From NCBI GenBank assembly GCA_024138025.1, contig JAMXBD010000572.1, positions 310,001 to 374,000 of the forward strand: a stretch of DNA of 64,000 nt, read 5' to 3'. The notes below the pieces were generated by a model. That model was not told the DNA's origin. It searched no databases and worked only from the letters and a program-made list of their open reading frames with translations. This DNA is from Combretum micranthum. Taxonomy: Eukaryota; Streptophyta; Magnoliopsida; Myrtales; Combretaceae. A program made the translations under genes and the position numbers. Shown piece after piece: positions 58,141-64,000 of the stretch (its first letter is position 1; every line of letters starts with the position of its first letter).

Positions 58141-58921
58141 TACTGCAGGATTCGTTAATCTGCTAACCCGGGATGGAGGGCGCAAGTCCATCCACATATG
58201 ATTTCCAGCTGGTCATATGTTTGTTGAACTCATTTGCTTGATGCATATCATTTGCTTGAGTAACCACTTGCTTGAATGATTTGTCTTAATTGTGATATGG
58301 AAGTTTTCACTCACTAAGCTAGTTAGCTTACGCCCTTATAGTTTTTACTTGTTGCAACATGAATTCATTTGGCTTAAGCCAAGGCTGGCTACAGCTCAGG
58401 TACCGGAGCTAGGAGTTTCCCTTAGAAGTTTATTTCGATTTTGTTTAGACTTCCGTTGAAAACTAAAGGACTATGGATGACTATAATGGACTTAATATTA
58501 TTTTGCGGGGGAATGCCCCTTAGACTTTGTAAATTATATATGTGTAAAGACCCGATCCTCTAAATCCCATGACTTAGAGTACCGAATCCCCAACCACATA
58601 TAACGTTTTCACATTATATGTAAGGTTGTCCTAAAACTAACAGTTTATGAAAATTGTTTGATCAAAATCACCAAACTTTGTAAATAGTTTTTAAATAAAA
58701 CAAGATTGCTAACAAAAGCAATCTATACATATATTTACATCATATAAACATCGTTTAGTGCCAATACATGACACTATAAAACAAATTACATGTTTTCTCA
58801 AAACATAAGAATCCTAAGGGATCTTAGGTCATTACAAAAGGAATTTGGCTTAACTATTAAGCCATCTATACATAACTTCTCCATCGCAAAAAGTCTTCCA
58901 AAGGTCCAGGGTGATCGAATC

Positions 58922-58999
58922 CTATTCGTCCCACTCATCCAAAAATCTTTCGAAATCGGACCCATAGCCCAAGTCATCGTAATACTCGTCTTCATTACC
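58922..58999 (-). other. Short acidic frame in LTR A3 (possible mini-exon ORF)
   Basis: On the minus strand, after CTTTGCAG, the frame reads GNEDEYYDDLGYGSDFER and then FLDEWDE with a stop at 58922-58924. It is the longest intact copy and lies 379 nt before the LTR end. A longer frame on the same strand (58798-59139) overlaps it in another phase and has no recognisable features. Confidence 0.65.
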
Positions 59000-59409
59000 T
59001 GCAAAGCAGCAAAAGTGAGCCAAAGGCCCAGTACACAATAACCAATGCATAACAAGTCATCCAATTCATGTAATGCGTCATAGAACAAGTGGTTATCTTT
59101 ATTACATTTTGATTTACAAAACAACAAGAGGGTATTCAAACCCCGGTCACACTTCGGGAATCCAGGGATCCTGAGTAACAGCAGCTGCTCAGGGGGTTGA
59201 TATAAGCAGTCCGAATACTTATATCTCCTATATCTATTTCATGAAGATAATAGCTTCATCTAGGGTTTAAAAGCCGTTGCCCGACTCTACTTAAACTTAG
59301 TTTATAACATGAGCCTAGTTCACAAGTTCCCATAAACCTTGAACTAAATCATGGTATTTCCCCCTAAGTTTAAGCAAACGTTACACAGATACAATTCCCC
59401 CCTATCGGC

Positions 59410-59530
59410 TACCCACTTAACCAAAAGAATCGCTATTGCATCATAGCGTACCATTGCATCATGGTAAAGTCATTGCATCATGACTTGGTTAAGCGCCTAG
59501 CTAACATGTCATTGCATCATGACAGGTTTG
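59410..59530 (-). repeat. Short ATGATGCAATGAC-type repeats in LTR A3
   Basis: On the plus strand the phrase CATTGCATCATG and its variants occur four times within about 100 bp. LTR A1 has a single match (CATGATGCAATGAC at about 9178-9191), so the array expanded in A3. Confidence 0.8.
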
Positions 59531-59952
59531 CTGCTCCTCGGACCAGATTAAACAGCGTAATAGACATCCAATTCATTCAAATGTTAAATCGAATCAATTT
59601 AGGTCAAATTAGAAATGTCTGGTCCTAGCAACCATCAGACAAGTTATTGCGTACCTGAACCCGTTAGTATAGAACTAGGATCTCTCGGTGATGAATTAAC
59701 CGAAGAATCCTTAACTGTAATAGAAATGTCACAATAATTAATAACTCAACATTTATAAATTCCATTCTCACAAATATATACATATTATATCCACATATCA
59801 CAAATTATCAAAGAAATTCAAATAATTGAATATACAGTTACGAATAAGCATTTAAACATCATAATATATCCCAAATTGCTTACCAAAAACTCAAATGCTC
59901 AAATAACAACTTTGGAAACTTTTTAGAAAAAGCTCTCAAAATTCAAAAACTC

Positions 59953-60370
59953 AGGGGATACGCCGGCACTCAACGCCGGCGGCGTTGAGCCGGTGTTCAA
60001 TGTTCTGAAAATGCACACTGCCAACGCTGGCGTTCAAAGCGTACGCCGTCAGCCTTTATAACCTACGCCGGCGGCCTTGATTCCCAAAAGCCAGCGTACA
60101 AGTTAGAAGAAAGAACGCCGGCTGACTTCCTAGCGAAAGCCGGCGGCGTTCAGTCGGCTTTAAGAAATTTGGTTCTGTGAACTTTCAACACCGCCTCTAC
60201 GCCGGCGGCGTAGAGACTCAAATTGCCGGCGTACATTCTGAAGAACAGACGCTGGCAAATCCTCGGCATATAAGCCGGCGGCGTTGCAAACGGCGTTAGG
60301 GAAATCAATTCTGTGGGCTTTCTACACCGCCTCTACGCCGGCGGCGTAGAATCCCCAGATGCCGGCGTAC
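59953..60370. repeat. CpG-rich palindromic GCCGGC block in LTR A3
   Basis: The best preserved block of this type. Repeated near-palindromic cores are CAACGCCGGCGGCGTTG, AAAGCCGGCGGCGTTC and CTACGCCGGCGGCGTAG (twice), with single half-sites such as TGCCGGCGTAC and AACGCCGGC in between. Two larger units (60172-60233 and 60309-60370) repeat with a 137-bp offset, sharing ACACCGCCTCTACGCCGGCG. GC content and CpG density are far above the surroundings. Confidence 0.9.
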
Positions 60371-61590
60371 GTTTTAAAAACAAGCTTAAACGAAAATTCA
60401 AATCCCCTGTTTTCCACTTTGTAAAATTCTAGGTTAAAACACTTCAAAGTCTTTCTCAACTTCACTTCCCACTTCATATTAATCACTCATGTCCATACCA
60501 CTCAATTCTAGCAACTTAAAGCATGAATTCAACACAATTAAACACTTCAAAATCTACTTCCATCAATCCCCTACTCTAACTACTTTAAACTATCTTTGCT
60601 TCATCAAGACACTTCATATCACTACAACAATACATGCATACTCTCACACACTCTTATAACACCTTCATAACTTATTCCATGCATGAACAACAATTTGATC
60701 AATCTTAAACTCAATCCATCCAATAATCTATACATCTATTTCAAGAAAGGAAAATAAAACAACACAACACCCTTAACTAAATTAATTCAAGTACATATAT
60801 TTATATACCTTGTCTAGAGAAAACTTTGGTTTGCAACTTGATATAAACCCTAACTTGAGCTTGGAAATGGAGATTGAAATGGAGGAAGAAGAAGAAGAGA
60901 AAAAGAAGAAAGAAAAAGAAAATTTGGATAAAATTTTGAGCTGCCCCAAAAAGTAATCAAATTAGCTTAATTTTGACTTTTACACTTCCAAATTTACCCC
61001 TTAATGCATATATTAACTTTAGGTTGCATTTCACTTTAATTTGGACTCCATTTAGCTTACATCTAGGGCATAAATGCTACTTAATTACCAAGAACTCTAT
61101 CAACTCTATCAATTAATCTTTAACAAAATTGGAGTTGATTTATTAATCTAACCTAATTTAACATCTTAATGTGCACAAGACAACATTAATAATTTCATTA
61201 CTCACACATTAATGCATATAGAACAAAATATTAATATAATCATACACACATACAAAATCATATATCTTAGACTACTAACACATGACCATACTCATTCAAT
61301 TCAACTTCTTAGAATAAATTAATAAACACATGAGATTTGATTAAAATATAAATCTAGGTCATTTCAATATGTGTTTTGGTTTATTATCTATGGCTAATGA
61401 ATGCCACATTAAACTTCTTAACTCCATTGACTGAGTATTCTATCGTCGTAAAGGGATGCTTTACATCTATATAAGACTCCCGAAGGGCTCGGATAAAATT
61501 TTGAGAGTCTTATATAGTATGTGGTGGGCTGTTACGTTTAGGATACCCTATGAGGCGTGACAGAAGTTCTATCAACTTTGAGGTATAGTA

Positions 61591-61633
61591 ATGATAATGA
61601 TGATGATGATGATGATGATAATGATGATGATGT
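61591..61633 (+). repeat. (GAT)n microsatellite within Athila ORF2
   Basis: About 14 GAT/AAT codons in phase with the ORF2 frame, coding mainly aspartate. Confidence 0.9.
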
Positions 61634-62460
61634 GTAGAAAATCATCTTTCAAGCTTTTGGAGAAAAGAAAATGGTGCCTCTAAGGAAAATTGGAGTATAT
61701 CTTGGGTATTATGAAAGTGAAAATGAAAATGCAAGATTGCCCACTAATTGGCCTGATGATGTGTCACAGGAAAAGTTGTGGACTGAGTTGATTCATTCGA
61801 GTACAATTGATTTTAATCCTTCAAAATCATTGAACTCCCACTTCGTGCGCACTGAGCACAAGCTGCTTCATCATATTTTTACACATACTATGACTTGTAA
61901 AAAGACAATTCATAGTAAATTAACAACGTTTGATATGTTTTAATTATATAGTATAATAAGGGGTATCAAACAGATTTGGGAGTTGAAGTGGCTAATTTCA
62001 TGTTGAGGCAATCTGAAGATGTACATACCCAATGGATATTCTGTGGGGGTTATATCACCCAATTGCTGAAGGGAATGGGTGATTTTCATGAGCCACTGAA
62101 TGATTGTAAAATTTCACCAAAGAAAATTTCCTCTGCACCATTCAGATCATGGGGCTTAAGTAAAGTACATAGGGGGGTATAACATTTTGAGGAAATCATG
62201 GCTCCTGCAATTGTACCTGCTGCTGCACCATCAGATCATCCATCCTCATCTGCAGCACCACCACCTTCTTAGCCTCTGTCTGATTCAATTCAACAAACCT
62301 TGCACAAGATTGAATTCAATCTAAGAGAGTTAGATGAAAAATTTGAACAGGAGAGAAAGAAAAACAAGCAGTATAGGAGCACATTGTTTAATATGCTCAA
62401 GACTGCAATATCTTGTTTTAATCCTGCAGCTGCTCAAGATATGTAGTATAGCACATCTAA

Positions 62461-63863
62461 GGAAAGCGACTCGAGTTCTGAAACTGAAAGCTAGAGATCC
62501 TGCTAGCTTGTTGTTATTAGCTTTCCTAGTGTTTACTTTAATTTAGATTTTGGATGGTTTTTGAAAACCCATATATGGGTAGACTTATTCAGACTATGTA
62601 GAACTTATGTTGTTTGTTTATTTATTGTCTTGTATGTTTGTGCTTGTGTTGTTTTGGATGTCTTTTGTTTTGTGGAACAGGAACTGTTGAAATTATCTTT
62701 CAATCATTTTGCTCATTATGGCATTGGATGTCAGGCAAGTATCAGATTCTACATTTGTTTTTCCATTCTTTCTAGTCTTTGATATGACAAACAGTGAGGA
62801 CACCGTTTGCTCTTAAGTGTGGGGAAGAGGATGAAAAATGAGTTGAAAAGTGTATTTATAATTTCTTTTGTATATACTCAATTCACATTTGAAACTTTCG
62901 TCCTGAAAAGCATGATATGGCTTAAATTTTTGTTGGGAAATCTGAAAAAAAAATGTTAATGACTTACTTAATTGCCTTACTCACTAACTAATGTGGTTGG
63001 TTTACTTAGTTTAAATTAAGTAGATAAATCTGTAATACACAAATTTATCTTCTGTTTAGCTTAAGAATTAGAAGAATGAAAGTTGATTGAGTCCTATTGT
63101 GAAAAATAAACAGGTTTACTTCTAGGGAAGTTTAGCTTCTATATTATCCTTTTAACACTTAGTGAAAGAGGTAAATGAAACTTTTAACTTAGTGATCCTT
63201 AATAAAGAGTTTTGAATTAGGAGTATTTAGTTAAAAAAAAAATTTAGTCTTTATCCGCTCGACTCAGGTAATTGAGTCATGAGCATTTAAGTTTTGGTAG
63301 AGTGAGGGAGAGTTCGTAGGGGTCCTTTTAAAACCTGGTCACTTGGGTAATGAGCTTGGGATGTGCCGACTCTAGGAACTCACTTTAACAAATAACAAGA
63401 AAATTGAGTTATGAAGAAGCGGGCTACACCCGTCAAAAAAATAAAAAAAATAAAAAAAATCCTCTGAAATTAAAAGAAAAAGTTTGTAGGAGTTAGTAAT
63501 GGAAAAAAACTTTGAATGAGGAAAAATCTAGGGAAAAGGTCGACACCACATGCTTTTAATTTTGTGTTACTAGGACAAAATTTTGGCTAAAATCTAATGA
63601 AGTTTAAATGGGTATTTTTCCTCTTTGGACTATGTGTTTACTTTCGGACAGGAAAAGCTTAGGTTAAACACTAGGATTAAAGTTTGTTTAGTCTAGATTT
63701 ACTATTTAATTTTAATTAAAGTAAGCTGATTACATAAAATAGTTAGTTTGAGCGGTAGGCACAAAAAATGCAAGTTACAAGAGTAAGGAAAGAATTATAT
63801 GTGTATCAAATTTTAGATCTTGTTTTGAGCTGAGTTGTTTTGCTTGAGGACAAGCAAAAATTC
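62461..63863 (+). other. Athila 3' untranslated region
   Basis: No protein similarity. It contains CTTAAGTGTGGGGAAGAG at 62813, an early copy of the polypurine-tract phrase found again at 63863, and A runs at 62946, 63232 and 63437. The length is usual for the region between ORF2 and the 3' LTR in Athila. Confidence 0.65.
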
Positions 63864-63877
63864 AAGTGTGGGGAAGT
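63864..63877 (+). promoter_or_regulatory. Athila polypurine tract
   Basis: AAGTGTGGGGAAGT lies directly before the 3' LTR start. The preceding phrase GAGGACAAGCAAAAATTC is common in the same place in plant Ty3-gypsy elements. Confidence 0.85.
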
Positions 63878-64000
63878 TGATAAATCCAAAATATATACAC
63901 TTTTCATCTCCAATTGAAGCTTAATTGTGTAAATTTTTGATATAAATGTGATGATTTGGTGCTTTGATGAGTTTATGTGTGCTGAAACAGATCATGAAAG
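63878..64000 (+). repeat. Athila 3' LTR, first 123 bases
   Basis: Starts TGATAAATCC and matches 46653-46775 at 118 of 123 positions. The rest of the LTR lies beyond the window. Confidence 0.93.

Larger units (their letters stand above)
58543..61366 (-). mobile_element. Solo LTR A3 of family A, inserted in B5
   Basis: On the plus strand it runs TGTAAAGACCC to GGTCATTTCA; on the minus strand TGAAATGACC to GGGTCTTTACA. Exact target duplications ATATG flank it (58538-58542 and 61367-61371). Length is 2824 bp. No primer site or internal sequence is attached. On the minus strand: TTAGGGTTTATATCAAG (TATA-like), donor-like CAAG/GTATAT near 60810, the CpG-rich block, GAGGAGCAGC, three ATGATGCAATG-type repeats, TGTACTGGGCCTTTGGCTC, acceptor-like CTTTGCAG and the acidic frame. 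It is the youngest insertion in this nest. Confidence 0.95.
55318..61562 (+). mobile_element. Solo LTR B5 of family B, interrupted by solo LTR A3
   Basis: Starts TGTAAACCCC and ends GAGGCGTGACA, with exact target duplications GAAGT (55313-55317 and 61563-61567). Without A3 it is about 3416 bp, nearly the same as B4 (3419). Landmarks: TATA-like GATATATAAACTC near 55992, donor-like TTTAG/GTGATAA near 56165, block AAAATGATAAAGTTATGGCC near 57501, mini-exon at 57633-57701, tandem GGTTAATCGTGATCCATAAA units at 58015-58140, TAAGCTAGTTAGCTTA near 58316. No internal region is attached. Confidence 0.95.
55062..62460 (+). pseudogene. Athila ORF2 (env-position protein), interrupted by LTR B5
   Basis: Begins MAPRKGHKKQK at 55062 with a basic N terminus as in Athila ORF2. 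It runs in broken frames to 55317, where B5 interrupts. After B5 it resumes at 61563 with an acidic (GAT)n-encoded stretch, then VPLRKIGVYLGYYESENENA and LPTNWPDDVSQEKLWTEL, HKLLHHIFTHTM, LGVEVANFMLRQ, and a C-terminal part with alanine/proline-rich sequence and a coiled segment (IEFNLRELDEKFEQERKK). The function of this protein family is not established; it is not a proven envelope. Stops are frequent. Confidence 0.75.
46653..64000 (+). mobile_element. Athila-type Ty3-gypsy retrotransposon, 3' LTR leaves the window
   Basis: 5' LTR 46653-48213, primer site 48220-48235, gag, protease, RT, RNase H and integrase to 53610, a post-pol spacer, an ORF2 in the env-like position, a 3' untranslated region, polypurine tract and the first 123 bases of the 3' LTR. 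The two LTR starts match at 118 of 123 positions. ORF2 is interrupted by solo LTR B5. Several stops and frameshifts disable every reading frame. The left flank is CCTCA; the right duplication is outside the window. Confidence 0.93.

Noticed and set aside
58798..59139. Minus-strand frame of 113 residues in LTR A3
   Set aside because: It is in a different phase from the conserved acidic frame and is not conserved in A1 or A2.
59953..60370. CpG island of a host gene promoter
   Set aside because: It is internal to a solo LTR with exact target duplications, and the same block type occurs in other retrotransposons.

Overview
The window is plant nuclear DNA, almost certainly from an angiosperm with a repeat-rich genome. 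The evidence is the transposon content: Athila-type and Tekay/Del-type Ty3-gypsy retrotransposons, a Cassandra TRIM element with 5S-like LTRs, a truncated L1-type LINE and several MITE-like repeats. The bulk sequence is AT-rich. I see no intact host protein-coding gene, no tRNA gene and no CRISPR. The species cannot be fixed from the sequence.

Layout. 1-6250: AT-rich spacer with a 5'-truncated LINE (about 720-2257), a Cassandra element (3562-4094, minus), CACTA-ended fragments, a 356-bp MITE and a fold-back repeat. 6254-10103: the 3' end of a decayed Tekay-like element (integrase, chromodomain, then its LTR, family A copy A1). 10104-40600: a second family-A element whose 5' LTR (A2) is split by solo LTRs of a second family (B). 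B1 (11082-23490) itself holds Bm (13247-16910, minus) and B2 (18432-22661); B3 occupies 23558-28020. After the A2 LTR and its tRNA-Met primer site lies a truncated Athila element (about 29940-37724) carrying solo LTR B4 (32226-35644). Decayed Tekay-like pol resumes at about 37765-40600. 40600-46652: spacer with duplications, a microsatellite and another MITE-like copy. 46653-64000: a large Athila element, 5' LTR complete, 3' LTR starting at 63878 and running off the window. Its ORF2 is interrupted by solo LTR B5 (55318-61562), which is itself interrupted by family-A solo LTR A3 (58543-61366, minus). Target-site duplications that I could read flank all six B copies and A3, so the nesting order is well supported.

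The most unusual signal is inside the LTRs. Five of six family-B LTRs keep a 15-codon open frame plus stop, always exactly 48 nt, consensus roughly GDPxxxxxLPPDYYY. It follows a conserved splice-acceptor-like TTAG and precedes an invariant GTGAGT donor-like hexamer. The nucleotide differences are often synonymous. All three family-A LTRs carry a different but similarly placed acidic short frame (motif IGYG-x-D-[FW]-E-x-FL, usually ending EWD[EN]) after a pyrimidine-rich CAG acceptor. In addition, two family-A LTRs and the Athila element (in its LTR and again after pol) share a CpG-rich block built on AACGCCGGC and near-palindromic versions of it. These look like undescribed retrotransposon leader features; whether they are translated or spliced cannot be decided from sequence alone.
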